A stretch of DNA of 64,000 bases from Sinorhizobium meliloti 4H41 (GCF_000375585.1 NZ_AQWP01000009.1:1-64000), one strand, 5' to 3'; counted from the stretch's first letter, positions 42,700 through 58,706 are shown. Program-made: numbers and translations. Notes: generated from the letters alone by a model not told the origin.

Positions 42700-43729
42700 C
42701 GGATGTACGCCCCAGCGCGTTGCCGCTATGCCCGGCAGTGAAATTGTTGCTCGTTTCACTGCGCAGGCAATCAAGAGACGCAAGCGTCGTTGCAACGGCT
42801 TGGTCGATCGGCGTATGCGGCTCTTCGCCCAGCAGCGCGACAAGGCGATCGTTGCGCATTTCAAGCGGCTTCCGCCACAGGTAGCGCATCTCCTTAAGTT
42901 CCCGAAAGAACGGGACCAAGGGCGACGCGAGCGTGACGAGCCACCACGGAAAGGTCCGAACCCTTAGGTGCGGCTTGTCCGCCGCACGTCTGATCGCCGC
43001 GATCATTCCGGTGCCTTCATCGTCGAAGTGTCCGCGCATATGGTAGACGGCGAAGGGCGGGAGGGTTTCCGCACGCTCGATCAGGCGTGCCATCGTCTCC
43101 GCCATGTCCGGCAAATAGACCCATTGGTGAGCGACCCCTTGCGCGCCGGGGTAAGTTACCGTCGTCAGCGGCTTTCCAGGCTTCACCAGCCCTTGCGAGA
43201 ACCAGTTGTTCCCAGCATTCGGCCCGAAGAAATCCCCCGCCCTGAGGATGATGACGCCGGTGCCTTCCTCAGAGGCAGCTTTCAGCCGGGCCTCCATTTC
43301 CTTGCGAATCGTCCCCTTTTTCGTCAGTGGCCGCTGCGGTGAATCCTCACGAAGAATTGGGAAAGCGTCGGGACCGAAGTTATACATCGTGCCCGGTAAC
43401 ACGATGCGGGCGGCAGCCTGTCTGGCCGCACTTATGGTGTTGTCGAGCATCGGCAGCACCAGGCGTTCCCAATCGCGGTAACCGGGCGGATTGACCGCAT
43501 GAACGATGAACCCCACTCCCTCTGCCGCGGCACGAACATCCTCCGCGTTCATCGCGTCGCCTTGAATCCACTCGAGGGCCGGCATTTCTGCGGATACCTT
43601 CGCAGCGTTGCGGTGCAGTGCGCGGACTTTCCACCCACGCGCATTCAGGTTTTGCGCCACGGCGCCACCGATTCCGCCTGTTGCACCCAGCACCAGGACC
43701 GTTCCTGTATTCTCTTTCGTCGCGCTCAT
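42689..43729 (-). CDS. NAD(P)-binding epimerase/NmrA-like oxidoreductase
   Basis: 346 residues from ATG 43729 (GGAGAG upstream). An extended or atypical SDR: Rossmann motif LVLGATGGIGGAVAQNL at the N terminus, ALEWIQGDAMNAEDVRAAAEGV, then VILRAGDFFGPNAGNNWF in the substrate half. The classical Tyr-x3-Lys is not obvious, so it may act as a redox sensor or quinone/NADPH-binding protein like NmrA relatives. It is divergent from a LysR gene across 90 bases, suggesting control by it. The C terminus overlaps the lytic transglycosylase end by 11 bases. Confidence 0.85.
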   Translation of the reverse strand: MSATKENTGTVLVLGATGGIGGAVAQNLNARGWKVRALHRNAAKVSAEMPALEWIQGDAMNAEDVRAAAEGVGFIVHAVNPPGYRDWERLVLPMLDNTISAARQAAARIVLPGTMYNFGPDAFPILREDSPQRPLTKKGTIRKEMEARLKAASEEGTGVIILRAGDFFGPNAGNNWFSQGLVKPGKPLTTVTYPGAQGVAHQWVYLPDMAETMARLIERAETLPPFAVYHMRGHFDDEGTGMIAAIRRAADKPHLRVRTFPWWLVTLASPLVPFFRELKEMRYLWRKPLEMRNDRLVALLGEEPHTPIDQAVATTLASLDCLRSETSNNFTAGHSGNALGRTSVSS

Positions 43730-43819
43730 CATTCTCTCCATCGCTTGACGAAGGGAGCATCGGCCATCATTCGGCTAAACGGAATTGTCTAAATAGGTCT
43801 TGCCGCTATACTGAAATGC

Positions 43820-44713
43820 ATGAACCTCATTGAGCCGAGTTGGGACTTCTACCGCACCTTTCTCATGGTGTTGCGCGAGCGCTCGCTATCGGCCGCGGCG
43901 CGCCAGCTCGGCCTGACCCAGCCGACCGTTGGCCGGCACATAGATGCCTTGGAGACGTCGGTGGGGTTTCCGCTCTTCACGCGTTCGCCGCACGGATTGA
44001 TGCCGACCGACGCCGCGCTGGAGTTGCGGCCCTATGCCGAGACCCTGGCAGCGACAGCTGCAGCCCTGTTGCGTGCCGCATCAGGACAACACGGTGCGAT
44101 CGGCGGAACGGTCCGTATCAACGCCAGTGAGGTCATCGGCGTTGAAGTCCTGCCCCCGATCCTCGCCGAATTGCACAGGGACTACCCGGACCTCTCCGTC
44201 GAACTTTCCGCATCGGATGTCGTCGAAGACTTGCTTCGCCAGGAGGCGGACATCGCTGTGCGGATGGTCGCGCCAGCCCAGGAGGCATTGGTTGCGCGCC
44301 ATATCGGTGCGGTTCCGCTCGGCTTCCATGCGCATCGCTCCTATCTGGAGCGCCGTGGGATACCGCAGACGCTTGAGGATCTCTCGCGCCACAGCGTGAT
44401 TGGCTATGACCGGGAAACGCCGGCGATCCGCTCGATCAAAGGAAGAGCACCGGACTTGCCGATCGGGCGCTTCGCTTTCAAATCCGATAGCAACCTTGCT
44501 CAACTCGCGGCGATCCGCGCCGGTTTCGGCATCGGCATTTGCCAAAACGCGCTTGCCGCCCGCGATCCGGATCTCATGCACGTGCTGGCGGATGCCTTTG
44601 AACTGAAGCTCGAGACCTGGCTCGTAATGCACGAAAATCTGCGTGCGACGCCACGTTGCCGCGTGGTTTTCGATGCCCTTGCCCGCGGGCTTCTCGACTA
44701 CCTGCGCCAATAA
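43820..44713 (+). CDS. LysR-family transcriptional regulator
   Basis: 297 residues. The helix-turn-helix is WDFYRTFLMVLRERSLSAAARQLGLTQPTVGRHIDALE, then FTRSPHGLMPTDAA and an effector domain with GTVRINASEVIGVEVLPPILAELHRDYPDLSVELSASDVVEDLLRQEADIAVRM. Divergent orientation to the NmrA-like gene, with a 90-base shared promoter, is the usual layout for a LysR activator and its target. It ends just before the gyrA terminator. Confidence 0.93.
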   Translation: MNLIEPSWDFYRTFLMVLRERSLSAAARQLGLTQPTVGRHIDALETSVGFPLFTRSPHGLMPTDAALELRPYAETLAATAAALLRAASGQHGAIGGTVRINASEVIGVEVLPPILAELHRDYPDLSVELSASDVVEDLLRQEADIAVRMVAPAQEALVARHIGAVPLGFHAHRSYLERRGIPQTLEDLSRHSVIGYDRETPAIRSIKGRAPDLPIGRFAFKSDSNLAQLAAIRAGFGIGICQNALAARDPDLMHVLADAFELKLETWLVMHENLRATPRCRVVFDALARGLLDYLRQ

Positions 44714-44734
44714 ATCGATTCCCAAAAAAAGAGA

Positions 44735-44756
44735 CCCGCCGCTGGAAAGCGGCGGG
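44735..44756 (-). terminator. gyrA terminator
   Basis: 9-bp stem CCCGCCGCT/AGCGGCGGG with a GGAA loop. On the minus strand it runs into CTCTTTTTTT (A-run at 44724-44730 on the plus strand). It lies about 25 bases past the gyrA stop and can also serve the convergent LysR gene weakly. Confidence 0.85.
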
Positions 44757-44780
44757 CCTGAACTTATTCCTGTGCTTCGA

Positions 44781-47576
<2,796 letters not shown>

Positions 47577-47862
47577 TGGCGATCACGATCTTTGTTCAGA
47601 ATCAATCGGTTTTTTATAGCCGAATGCGGCTCGGAGCGCCAATTTTCGGCCGGTGTTTTGAACAGTCTTTTGCCGCAGGAACAGGCTTTTCTAGGGCAAG
47701 GAAAGGAGCTCGCAAGGAAAGCTGCGCGCCTCGGGGATGGCGCTGGTTTAAGCCATTGCGTTGCACTTGGCTACCCGCTCTTTCCAAGCTCGCATCGCTT
47801 GCCTAACAATGCGGGCCGCACCACCGGGAATAGCCGGGGTAGAAATCCGGAAGGGGATACGG

Positions 47863-48492
47863 ATGTTCGATGTCGATCTCTTGGTCAATGCGCTGACGAC
47901 GCTGCTCGTCACGCTTGATCCGCCCGGCCTTGCGCCGATCTTCCTGAGCCTGACCGTCGGCTTGAGCCGGCAGCAGCGCTTCCAGGTCGCGACCCGCGGC
48001 TCGCTCATCGCTTTTTCCATCCTCGCCGCCTTTGCGCTTTTTGGCGACGGCATCCTCGGTCTGCTCGGCATCTCGATCGGCGCCTTCCGGATCGCCGGCG
48101 GCATGCTGCTCTTCTGGATCGCTTTCGAGATGATTTTCGAGAAACGCCAGGAGCGAAAGGAGAAGGCCGGGGAAACGGCGATCACGAAGGACCACCTTCA
48201 CAATATCGCGGTCTTCCCTCTCGCACTGCCCCTGATCGCCGGGCCGGGAGCGATCTCGGCAACCATCCTTCTCGGCAGCTCCTTTCCCTCGGCATTGGAT
48301 CGGGTGCAGCTCATCGTCGTCATCGCCGCATCGATGGCCATATTGTTCCTGGCGCTGGTGATCGCCGAGCGCATCGACCGGTTCCTGGGCGTCACCGGCC
48401 GGGCGATCCTTACCCGCCTCCTCGGCGTCATCCTTGCCGCCCTCGCCGTTCAATTCGTCGTGGACGGCGTGCGCTCGGCGTTTCAGGTCTGA
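47863..48492 (+). CDS. MarC/YchE family membrane protein
   Basis: 209 residues from ATG 47863 (GGAAGGGG upstream); a longer frame from 47761 is improbable. Six membrane spans with the MarC pattern: NALTTLLVTLDPPGLAPIFLSLT in span 1, RIAGGMLLFWIAFEMIFEK, and FPLALPLIAGPGAISATILL, which contains the characteristic Pro/Gly pair. The family was once linked to multiple antibiotic resistance but its activity is not established. It is divergent from gyrA and followed by a hairpin shared with ssb. Confidence 0.92.
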   Translation: MFDVDLLVNALTTLLVTLDPPGLAPIFLSLTVGLSRQQRFQVATRGSLIAFSILAAFALFGDGILGLLGISIGAFRIAGGMLLFWIAFEMIFEKRQERKEKAGETAITKDHLHNIAVFPLALPLIAGPGAISATILLGSSFPSALDRVQLIVVIAASMAILFLALVIAERIDRFLGVTGRAILTRLLGVILAALAVQFVVDGVRSAFQV

Positions 48493-48507
48493 AGGCATAA
48501 CGAGAAC

Positions 48508-48527
48508 GGCCCGCGACGAAGCGGGCC
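48508..48527. terminator. Hairpin between convergent marC-type gene and ssb
   Basis: 7-bp stem GGCCCGC (48508-48514) and GCGGGCC (48521-48527) with a 6-base loop, between the two stop codons. Confidence 0.55.
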
Positions 48528-48558
48528 GGATGGGTCTCGGACTGGCTGGAGCAGTCGA

Positions 48559-49083
48559 TCAGAACGGAATGTCGTCGTCGAGATCGCGCGAGAAGTTGCC
48601 GCCCTGGTTCGGCTGGTTCGATTGACCGCCGGACCGGGCGCCGCCCGAGGAGGACCGCGACTGATCGTATTCCTCGTAGCCGCCACCGCCGTAGTCGCTG
48701 CCGCCGCGGCCTGCGCCGCCGCCCTCGCCTCCGCGACCGTCGAGCATCGTCAGGGTCGAGTTGAAGCCCTGAAGGACGACCTCGGTCGAATAGCGGTCAT
48801 TGCCGGTCTGATCCTGCCACTTGCGCGTCTGCAGCTGGCCTTCGATGTAGAGCTTGGCGCCTTTCTTCACATATTGTTCGACGACCTTGCAGAGGCCTTC
48901 GTTGAAGACGACGACCGTGTGCCACTCCGTCTTCTCGCGGCGCTCGCCTGAATTGCGGTCGCGCCAGGTCTCGGAGGTGGCAATTCTGAGGTTGGCGATC
49001 GGCCGGCCGTCCTGCGTGCGCCGGATTTCCGGGTCGGCCCCGACGTTTCCGATCAAGATCACCTTGTTGACGCTACCAGCCAT
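48559..49083 (-). CDS. ssb: Single-stranded DNA-binding protein
   Basis: 174 residues. An N-terminal OB fold ([37 protein letters not shown]...[31 protein letters not shown]) is followed by a Gly/Ser-rich linker and the conserved acidic tip DDDIPF that recruits repair and replication partners. It binds ssDNA as a tetramer. The gene is divergent from uvrA; a LexA box in the shared region could influence both, as in many bacteria. Confidence 0.98.
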   Translation of the reverse strand: MAGSVNKVILIGNVGADPEIRRTQDGRPIANLRIATSETWRDRNSGERREKTEWHTVVVFNEGLCKVVEQYVKKGAKLYIEGQLQTRKWQDQTGNDRYSTEVVLQGFNSTLTMLDGRGGEGGGAGRGGSDYGGGGYEEYDQSRSSSGGARSGGQSNQPNQGGNFSRDLDDDIPF

Positions 49084-49226
49084 ATCGCTTTTCCCGTTTC
49101 TGCCGCCGGACCGCTCGGCCGGCTCTCCAATGTCTCATGTGCGAACACCTTAGCGGCCCGCCGCCGCCGATACGCCCCGTATCGCGCATAATCCACAGTT
49201 GATTTGGCGTGGATATGGCAGAGTTT

Positions 49227-49241
49227 GTTCTTTTTTTGTTC
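49227..49241. promoter_or_regulatory. LexA (SOS) box between ssb and uvrA
   Basis: GTTC-TTTTTTT-GTTC is a perfect match to the alphaproteobacterial SOS box GTTC-N7-GTTC. It lies 129 bases before the uvrA start and 144 bases before the ssb start, so it can repress one or both. Confidence 0.88.
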
Positions 49242-49369
49242 TAGTATTCCTCTATGATCCTGTCAACCGAATCGCAATTGAACCGCCTCTTTTGCCGATT
49301 GCGCCTCGACATGGGCGCGGCCGTCATTACATAGGGGGCTTTCAACCGACATACAAAGCTGGCCTTCCG

Positions 49370-52291
<2,922 letters not shown>

Positions 52292-52390
52292 TGTGGCCGG
52301 GCCGGACGCCTCGTGAAATCGGGTGGCGTCTCTGATTCGCCCCGGCTACAGCGGTTTTGCGCGTCTGAGTGAGCATCGAGGAGGAAGAGG

Positions 52391-53194
52391 ATGGCAAATT
52401 CGGGACAAATCCGCATCGGCATCGGCGGATGGAACTTCGAACCCTGGGAAGGCGCCTTCTATCCGGACGATCTTCCGAAGAAGCGGCAGCTCGAATTCGC
52501 CGGCAAGGAATTGCGAACGATCGAGGTCAACGGCACCTATTACAGCTCACAGAAGCCGGCGACTTTTGCCAAGTGGGCGGCGGAGGTTCCCGACGGCTTC
52601 ATTTTTTCGCTGAAGGCAAGCCGCTTCGTGACCAATCGCAGGGTCCTGTCCGAAGCCGGTGAATCCATGGAGCGGTTCCTGACCCAAGGACTGACGGAAC
52701 TCGGCGACCGCCTCGGTCCCATTCTCTGGCAGTTTGCGCCGACCAAGAAATTCGACGCGGAGGATTTCGAGGGATTCTTGAAGCTCCTGCCGGATAAGCA
52801 GGACGGCCTGAAGCTCCGCCACGTGGTCGAGGTCCGCAACCCCAGCTTCCAGGTTCCGGACTTCGTCAAGCTCATTGAAAAATACAAGGTTGCCGTCGTT
52901 CTCGCCGAGCATGCGGACTACCCGATGATCGCCGATGTCACGAGTGATTTCGTCTATGCACGGCTGCAGAAGGGCAGCGATGAGGTGAAGACCTGCTATC
53001 CGCCGAAGGATCTCGATCGCTGGGCCGAGCGGCTGAAGACCTTTGCCGCCGGCGGTGAGCCGGACGACCTGGAGAAAGCTGCGTCGGAACGCAAGCCCGA
53101 GACGGCACCTCGCGACGTCTTTGCCTTCTTCATCTCCTCAGGCAAGGTCAACGCGCCGAACGGCGCCAGGGAACTGCAGAAACGCGTGGCCTAG
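52391..53194 (+). CDS. DUF72 (YecE-like) TIM-barrel protein
   Basis: 267 residues. DUF72 features: IRIGIGGWNFEPWEGAFYP at the start, LRTIEVNGTYYSSQKPATFAKWAAEVPDGFIFSLKASRFVTN, ILWQFAPTKKFD, and HVVEVRNPSF. The family adopts a TIM-barrel fold and has no firmly known reaction. GAGGAAGAGG precedes the start codon. It follows uvrA at 99 bases and may be read from the same transcript, which would place it near the SOS response, but that is inference. Confidence 0.92.
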   Translation: MANSGQIRIGIGGWNFEPWEGAFYPDDLPKKRQLEFAGKELRTIEVNGTYYSSQKPATFAKWAAEVPDGFIFSLKASRFVTNRRVLSEAGESMERFLTQGLTELGDRLGPILWQFAPTKKFDAEDFEGFLKLLPDKQDGLKLRHVVEVRNPSFQVPDFVKLIEKYKVAVVLAEHADYPMIADVTSDFVYARLQKGSDEVKTCYPPKDLDRWAERLKTFAAGGEPDDLEKAASERKPETAPRDVFAFFISSGKVNAPNGARELQKRVA

Positions 53195-53225
53195 GCGTGG
53201 CCATCGCCGAGGTCTTGTTGTTGAG

Positions 53226-53247
53226 CCCCTCTGGCAGGCCAGAGGGG
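53226..53247 (+). terminator. Hairpin after the DUF72 gene
   Basis: 9-bp perfect stem CCCCTCTGG/CCAGAGGGG with a 4-base loop, 32 bases past the stop codon. No T-run. Confidence 0.6.
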
Positions 53248-53707
53248 CAGCAAGATCACCGCATCCGAATCACCAAACGGGCCGCTTCACACACCCACCT
53301 GATTCGCAATCGCGAGTAGCGCTGGGCCACGTCTTTTACCCGCTTTTTCATCCATAAAAATTTGAATTTCGGCCTGCCGCTAGCTCATCTTCGCAGGCAA
53401 GCGGTGGAAGTCCCTGTTTTTCAACGGATTGATCGATGTCCCCGTTTTCCACAGTCGACCCACACAAGATATAGCGCCCAAACTTCCGTCACAAACCACC
53501 CCTTGACGCCCCGAGGCGATTCACGGTTAATGGATTTCACGTTGCGACGGCGGCGGACCGGGAAGTTTAGAGGCCGGTTCACACCCCCAAATCGTCGGTT
53601 CCGACATGCGGCCCGGGCGAATGAGCCCGAGCGGCTGCGGTGGCGGAATTTTGCGCGAAATTTGGGTCGCCAAAGCGGCATTTCGAGCTGGCGTAAAGAG
53701 CCTGTTA

Positions 53708-53723
53708 ATACTATATTTAGTGT
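53708..53723. promoter_or_regulatory. NrdR box 1 upstream of nrdJ
   Basis: ATACTATATTTAGTGT matches the palindromic NrdR consensus ACACWATATATWGTGT at 14 of 16 positions. NrdR represses ribonucleotide reductase genes from paired boxes. It lies about 145 bases before the nrdJ start. Confidence 0.75.
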
Positions 53724-53738
53724 TTGCAGCCAGCATCA

Positions 53739-53754
53739 TCACAAGATACAGGGT
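53739..53754. promoter_or_regulatory. NrdR box 2 upstream of nrdJ
   Basis: TCACAAGATACAGGGT matches the same consensus at 12 of 16 positions. Its centre is 31 bases from that of box 1, i.e. three helical turns, the spacing expected for cooperative NrdR binding. Confidence 0.65.
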
Positions 53755-53868
53755 TACCCAGGAGCTGGGTTTCCTCACATCGACAGAAATTTTCAGGCTG
53801 GCTGCGAGATCCATCGCGGCCGGGCGAGGTTAACTGCGCTTTAGCGCATGGCAACAAAGGACGGGACA

Positions 53869-56800
53869 ATGAAGATCGAGCGTCGTTTCACGAAGGCAGG
53901 GCAATCCGCCTATGCCGAGATTGAGTTCCGCAAGGCGACGAGTGAGATCAAGAACCCGGACGGGTCCGTGGTCTTCCGCCTTGCGGATATCGACGTGCCG
54001 GCGCAGTTCTCGCAGGTCGCCGCCGATATTCTCGCCCAGAAATATTTCCGCAAGGCCGGCGTGCCGGCAAAACTGAAGCGCGTCGAGGAAAACGACGTGC
54101 CGTCCTTCCTCTGGCGCTCGGTTCCGGACGCCGACGCGCTGAAGGCGCTGCCGAAGGAAGAGCAGTACGGTTCCGAAACCGATGCCCGCCAGGTTTTCGA
54201 TCGTCTGGCCGGCACTTGGGCCTATTGGGGCTGGAAGGGCGGCTATTTCGACACGGAAGAGGACGCCAGCGCCTTCCGTGACGAGCTCGCCTACATGCTC
54301 GCCACCCAGCGCGTTGCTCCGAACTCGCCGCAATGGTTCAACACCGGCCTCCACTGGGCCTATGGCATCGACGGCCCCGGCCAGGGCCACTTCTACGTCG
54401 ATCCCTTCACCGGCAAGCTGACGAAGTCCAAGTCTGCCTACGAACACCCGCAGCCGCACGCCTGCTTCATTCAGTCGGTCGCGGACGACCTCGTCAACGA
54501 GGGCGGCATCATGGATCTCTGGGTGCGCGAGGCGCGCCTCTTCAAATACGGCTCCGGTACCGGCTCGAACTTCTCGCATCTGCGCGCCGAAGGCGAAAGG
54601 CTCTCGGGCGGCGGCAAGTCCTCGGGCCTCATGAGCTTCCTGAAGATCGGCGACCGCGCCGCGGGCGCCATCAAGTCGGGCGGCACGACGCGCCGCGCCG
54701 CCAAGATGGTCGTCGTCGATATCGACCATCCCGACATCGAGGAATATATCAACTGGAAGGTCAAGGAAGAGCAGAAGGTCGCCGCCCTCGTCACCGGCTC
54801 GAAGATCGTCGCCAAGCACCTGAAGGCGATCATGAAGGCCTGCATCAATTGCGACGGCAGCGACGATGCCTGCTTCGATCCCAAGCAGAACCCGGCGCTG
54901 AAGCGCGAGATCCGCGCCGCCAAGCAGGCGCTGGTTCCGGAAAACTATGTCAAACGCGTCATTCAGTTCGCGCGTCAGGGTTATAAGGACATCCAGTTCA
55001 AGACCTATGACACGGATTGGGATTCGGAGGCCTATCTCACGGTTTCCGGCCAGAATTCCAACAACTCGGTCTCGATCAAGGACGACTTCCTGCGCGCCGT
55101 GGAGGCGGATGGCGATTGGCACCTGACCGCCCGCAAGGACGGCCGCGTCATGAAGACCCTGAAGGCGCGCGATCTCTGGGAGTCGATCTCCCACGCCGCC
55201 TGGGCCTCGGCCGATCCGGGCCTGCACTTCAACACGACGATGAACGACTGGCACACCTGCCCGGCTGCAGGCCCGATCCGCGCATCGAACCCGTGCTCGG
55301 AATACATGTTCCTCGACGACACGGCTTGCAATCTCGCCTCGCTCAACCTGATGCAGTTCAAGGATGCCGCGACCAAGCGGATCAATATCGGCGACTACGA
55401 GCATGCCGTCCGTCTTTGGACGGTCGTTCTCGAAGTCTCGGTGATGATGGCGCAGTTCCCGTCCCGCGAGATCGCAGAGCTCTCCTACGAATACCGCACG
55501 CTCGGCCTCGGCTATGCGAATATCGGCGGCCTGCTGATGTCGTCAGGCATTCCCTATGACTCCCCCGAGGGCCGCGCCATCGCCGGCGCGCTGACCGCGA
55601 TCATGACCGGCGTCGCCTATGCCACCTCGGCCGAGATCTCCGCAAAGCTCGGCCCCTTCCCCGGCTTTGCGCCCAACCGCGACAACATGCTGCGCGTCAT
55701 GCGCAATCACCGCCGCGCGGCTCACGGCGAGACCGCCGGTTATGAGGGCCTGTCCGTCAACCCGGTCGCGCTCGTCCACGGCGATTGCCCGGACCAGGAC
55801 CTGATCGCCCATGCCAAGAGCGCCTGGGACAAGGCGGTCGAGCTCGGCGAGAAGCACGGCTACCGCAACGCCCAGGCCACCGTGATCGCGCCGACCGGTA
55901 CGATCGGGCTCGTAATGGATTGCGACACGACCGGCATCGAACCCGATTTCGCCCTGGTGAAGTTCAAGAAGCTCGCCGGCGGCGGCTACTTCAAGATCAT
56001 CAACCGTGCCGTTCCCGAGGCGTTGCGCACGCTCGGCTACTCGGAAAGCCAGATCGCCGAGATGGAGGCTTATGCCGTCGGCCACGGCAACCTCAACCAG
56101 GCGCCCGCCATCAACCCGACGACGTTGAAGGCCAAGGGCTTCACCGACGAGAAGATCGAAGCCGTCAATGCGGCGCTTAAAGCTGCTTTCGACATCAAGT
56201 TCGTCTTCAACCAGTGGACGCTCGGCGCCGACTTCCTCAAGGCGACGCTGAAGGTCAGCGACGAGCAGCTTGCCTCAATGGACTTCAACCTGCTCGAGCA
56301 TCTGGGCTTCTCCAGAAAGGACATCGAAGCCGCCAACATCCATGTCTGCGGCGCGATGACGCTCGAAGGAGCACCGTTCCTGAAAGCAGAGCACCTGCCG
56401 GTCTTCGATTGCGCCAATCCCTGCGGCAAGATCGGCAAGCGCTACCTCTCGGTCGAAAGCCATATCCGCATGATGGCGGCCGCCCAGCCCTTCATTTCGG
56501 GTGCAATCTCCAAGACGATCAACATGCCGAACGAGGCGACCGTCGAGGATTGCAAGAACGCCTACATGCTCTCCTGGAAGCTCGCGCTGAAGGCGAATGC
56601 GCTCTACCGCGACGGTTCCAAGCTCTCGCAGCCGCTGAACGCCTCGCTGATCGAGGATGAGGAAGACGAGGACGCGATCGAAGAGCTGATGCAGGCGCCG
56701 GCAGCCGCCCAGGCGGTCGCCGTCACCGAGAAGATCATCGAGCGCGTCATCGAGAAGGTAGTGCGCGCCCGCGAGAAACTGCCGAACCGTCGCCAGGGCT

Positions 56801-57660
56801 ATACCCAGAAGGCGATCGTCGGCGGCCACAAGGTGTATCTGCGCACCGGCGAATTCGGTGATGGACGCCTCGGCGAGATCTTCATCGACATGCACAAGGA
56901 AGGTGCGGCCTTCCGGGCGATGATGAACAACTTCGCCATCGCCATTTCGCTCGGCCTGCAATATGGCGTGCCGCTCGAAGAATATGTGGAGGCCTTCACC
57001 TTCACCAAGTTCGAGCCGGCCGGCATGGTCCAGGGCAACGACGCGATCAAGAACGCGACGTCGATCCTCGACTATGTCTTCCGCGAGCTTGCCGTTTCCT
57101 ATCTCGGCCGCCACGACCTTGCTCATGTCGACACCTCCGACTTCAGCAACACCGCGCTCGGCCGCGGCATTCAGGAAGGAAAGACCAACCTCGTCTCCAC
57201 CGGCTGGACCCGCGGCTACAAGCCGTCCATCGTGGGCGGCACGGGCGAGCGCTCCGAACCGAAGGGGGCTTCGACGGCCGCCCCGGCCCGCGCCTCGGCC
57301 GGCGCTTCCGTCACTTCGATCTCCGGCAATGCCGTGCGCAAGCTGGAGCCGGCAATCGCCGCCGCCACCTCCGAAGTCGTCGCCTTCAAGCGCGATTACG
57401 AGGAACGGGCCGTCGAACTCGCCGAGGAGATTGCCGAAGAAGCGGAACAGGAGGTGACTGCCCTCTTCTCCGACAAGGCCGCGGCAGAGGCCGCTGCGGC
57501 GAAGTCCGAGGCAAAGAAGGTCGAAGCAGAACGCCGCGCCCGCTCGATCATGCAGGGCTATACCGGCAACATGTGCTCCGAGTGCCAGAACTTCACAATG
57601 GTGCGAAACGGCACGTGCGAGAAGTGCGACACATGCGGCGCCACGAGCGGGTGCAGCTGA
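53869..57660 (+). CDS. nrdJ: Adenosylcobalamin-dependent ribonucleotide reductase (class II)
   Basis: 1263 residues from ATG 53869, preceded by AAGGA; ATG 53848 is also in frame. Class II features: [41 protein letters not shown], and [21 protein letters not shown] with the catalytic Cys/Glu. The C-terminal extension ends in a Cys-rich tail ([22 protein letters not shown]) that probably delivers electrons from thioredoxin or binds zinc. It makes deoxyribonucleotides without oxygen, using B12. In S. meliloti this is the essential reductase and its need for B12 matters in symbiosis. Two NrdR-like boxes lie upstream. Confidence 0.97.
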   Translation: MKIERRFTKAGQSAYAEIEFRKATSEIKNPDGSVVFRLADIDVPAQFSQVAADILAQKYFRKAGVPAKLKRVEENDVPSFLWRSVPDADALKALPKEEQYGSETDARQVFDRLAGTWAYWGWKGGYFDTEEDASAFRDELAYMLATQRVAPNSPQWFNTGLHWAYGIDGPGQGHFYVDPFTGKLTKSKSAYEHPQPHACFIQSVADDLVNEGGIMDLWVREARLFKYGSGTGSNFSHLRAEGERLSGGGKSSGLMSFLKIGDRAAGAIKSGGTTRRAAKMVVVDIDHPDIEEYINWKVKEEQKVAALVTGSKIVAKHLKAIMKACINCDGSDDACFDPKQNPALKREIRAAKQALVPENYVKRVIQFARQGYKDIQFKTYDTDWDSEAYLTVSGQNSNNSVSIKDDFLRAVEADGDWHLTARKDGRVMKTLKARDLWESISHAAWASADPGLHFNTTMNDWHTCPAAGPIRASNPCSEYMFLDDTACNLASLNLMQFKDAATKRINIGDYEHAVRLWTVVLEVSVMMAQFPSREIAELSYEYRTLGLGYANIGGLLMSSGIPYDSPEGRAIAGALTAIMTGVAYATSAEISAKLGPFPGFAPNRDNMLRVMRNHRRAAHGETAGYEGLSVNPVALVHGDCPDQDLIAHAKSAWDKAVELGEKHGYRNAQATVIAPTGTIGLVMDCDTTGIEPDFALVKFKKLAGGGYFKIINRAVPEALRTLGYSESQIAEMEAYAVGHGNLNQAPAINPTTLKAKGFTDEKIEAVNAALKAAFDIKFVFNQWTLGADFLKATLKVSDEQLASMDFNLLEHLGFSRKDIEAANIHVCGAMTLEGAPFLKAEHLPVFDCANPCGKIGKRYLSVESHIRMMAAAQPFISGAISKTINMPNEATVEDCKNAYMLSWKLALKANALYRDGSKLSQPLNASLIEDEEDEDAIEELMQAPAAAQAVAVTEKIIERVIEKVVRAREKLPNRRQGYTQKAIVGGHKVYLRTGEFGDGRLGEIFIDMHKEGAAFRAMMNNFAIAISLGLQYGVPLEEYVEAFTFTKFEPAGMVQGNDAIKNATSILDYVFRELAVSYLGRHDLAHVDTSDFSNTALGRGIQEGKTNLVSTGWTRGYKPSIVGGTGERSEPKGASTAAPARASAGASVTSISGNAVRKLEPAIAAATSEVVAFKRDYEERAVELAEEIAEEAEQEVTALFSDKAAAEAAAAKSEAKKVEAERRARSIMQGYTGNMCSECQNFTMVRNGTCEKCDTCGATSGCS

Positions 57661-57727
57661 GACAGGCGGCGGAAGTTGTAATCAGCCATTGGTTACGACG
57701 CACTCCCACTGAAATGACGCAGTAATA

Positions 57728-57759
57728 GATATGGCCGCCTCCCTGGAAGCGGCCATATC
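57728..57759. terminator. Hairpin between convergent nrdJ and GST genes
   Basis: Perfect 11-bp stem GATATGGCCGC (57728-57738) and GCGGCCATATC (57749-57759) with a 10-base loop, 68 bases past the nrdJ stop. Can act for both strands. Confidence 0.7.
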
Positions 57760-57881
57760 TCTGTTCTGCGGAGGGATTCTCAAAGTGGCAGCGGCTGAGA
57801 ATAGTCCTATGCGTCGTTCGAATATGATCGATCGGCATTGAGCTGTTCTATCCGCGGGCTTCACGGAAGAGGAAACTCGGA

Positions 57882-58520
57882 CTAGGCCGGCCGCGTCTCC
57901 TCCATCGAGCGCCTCACCGACATCCGCGCCCACCACGCAGCCAGATTCTCATGTTCCCGGAGCATCTCCTGCCCCTCCCGCGCCCTTAGGAAATAATCGA
58001 ATATCGGGGCGGCATAGAGGTCGGCGAGCGACATGGTCTCGCCTGCGAGCCATGGCGACGCCCCCATGAGATCGGACATCGCCTTCAGGCAGGTCCTTGC
58101 TTTCGGCAGCGCTGCAGCGAATACCGCTTCGTCGGCAACTGCGCCGCTTGCCGGCTTTGAGACGCGCTCGACGTAGATCCCCCAGACCAAAGCGGGATAG
58201 GCGTAGTTGTCCGCGATGCTGACGATCTGGTTGCAGCGGGCGCGTTCCCGTGGATCGAGGGGCTGAAGCTGCCTCCCTTCGAATACCTCGTCGACATAGC
58301 GCGCTATCGCGCCGGTCTCATAAAGCCTGAAGCCTGCATGGTCGAAGGCGGGAATGCGGCCGAAGGGATGTCGCTCGAGGTAGTGCGGTGGCGGCCCCTC
58401 GGAAGCGAAGATGTCGACGGGGACGAGTTCGTAGCCGATCTCCTTCTCGGCCAGCACCAGCCGCACGATCCGCACGTAGACACTGTAGTCCGCTCCGAAC
58501 AGGCGCGGTCTTTCCGTCAT
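57882..58520 (-). CDS. Glutathione S-transferase
   Basis: 212 residues from ATG 58520 (GGGGAGG upstream). An N-terminal thioredoxin-like domain (RPRLFGADYSVYVRIVRLVLAEKEIGYELVPVDIF) with RIPAFDHAGFRLYETGAIARYVDE forming the glutathione site including the conserved cis-Pro and Glu-Thr/Ser pair. An all-helical C-terminal domain follows, ending SLADLYAAPIFDYFLRAREG. It conjugates or reduces electrophiles with glutathione. The sub-class and substrate are not clear. It is monocistronic and convergent with nrdJ. Confidence 0.92.
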   Translation of the reverse strand: MTERPRLFGADYSVYVRIVRLVLAEKEIGYELVPVDIFASEGPPPHYLERHPFGRIPAFDHAGFRLYETGAIARYVDEVFEGRQLQPLDPRERARCNQIVSIADNYAYPALVWGIYVERVSKPASGAVADEAVFAAALPKARTCLKAMSDLMGASPWLAGETMSLADLYAAPIFDYFLRAREGQEMLREHENLAAWWARMSVRRSMEETRPA

Positions 58521-58706
58521 TGCATCCTCCCCTTGCATCAATATTTCGTCCTAAGATGTAGCCGGCCTTCGCGGCATCGATGCGACGAGACGCGGCAGCG
58601 TTCGTCTCACGAAGGAAAAAGCAAAGGAGTCAATGTGAAAGCGATGGACTGCCGCCTCGGGATACCGCAATTTATGCGCGTCTGACGAAGCAGAATCGGA
58701 GAGTTC

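Larger units (their letters stand above)
53195..53868. other. 674-bp region before nrdJ
   Basis: No supported gene; open frames here lack composition and start signals. It contains a hairpin after the DUF72 gene and two NrdR-like boxes near 53708-53754. No cobalamin riboswitch core was recognised, although nrdJ is B12-dependent. Confidence 0.65.

Noticed and set aside
49199-49369. 57-residue N-terminal extension of UvrA
   Set aside because: It would place coding sequence over the LexA box; the family start is ATG 49370.
53440-53455. DnaA box-like TTTTCCACA, possible replication origin
   Set aside because: A single imperfect match without clustering, AT-rich unwinding segment or origin-linked genes.
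53260-53860. Cobalamin riboswitch before nrdJ
   Set aside because: No B12-box core or expected stem order was recognised by eye; a covariance search would be needed to be certain.
53830-55404. 524-residue open frame opposite nrdJ
   Set aside because: Antisense shadow; nrdJ is complete and unmistakable in the other strand.
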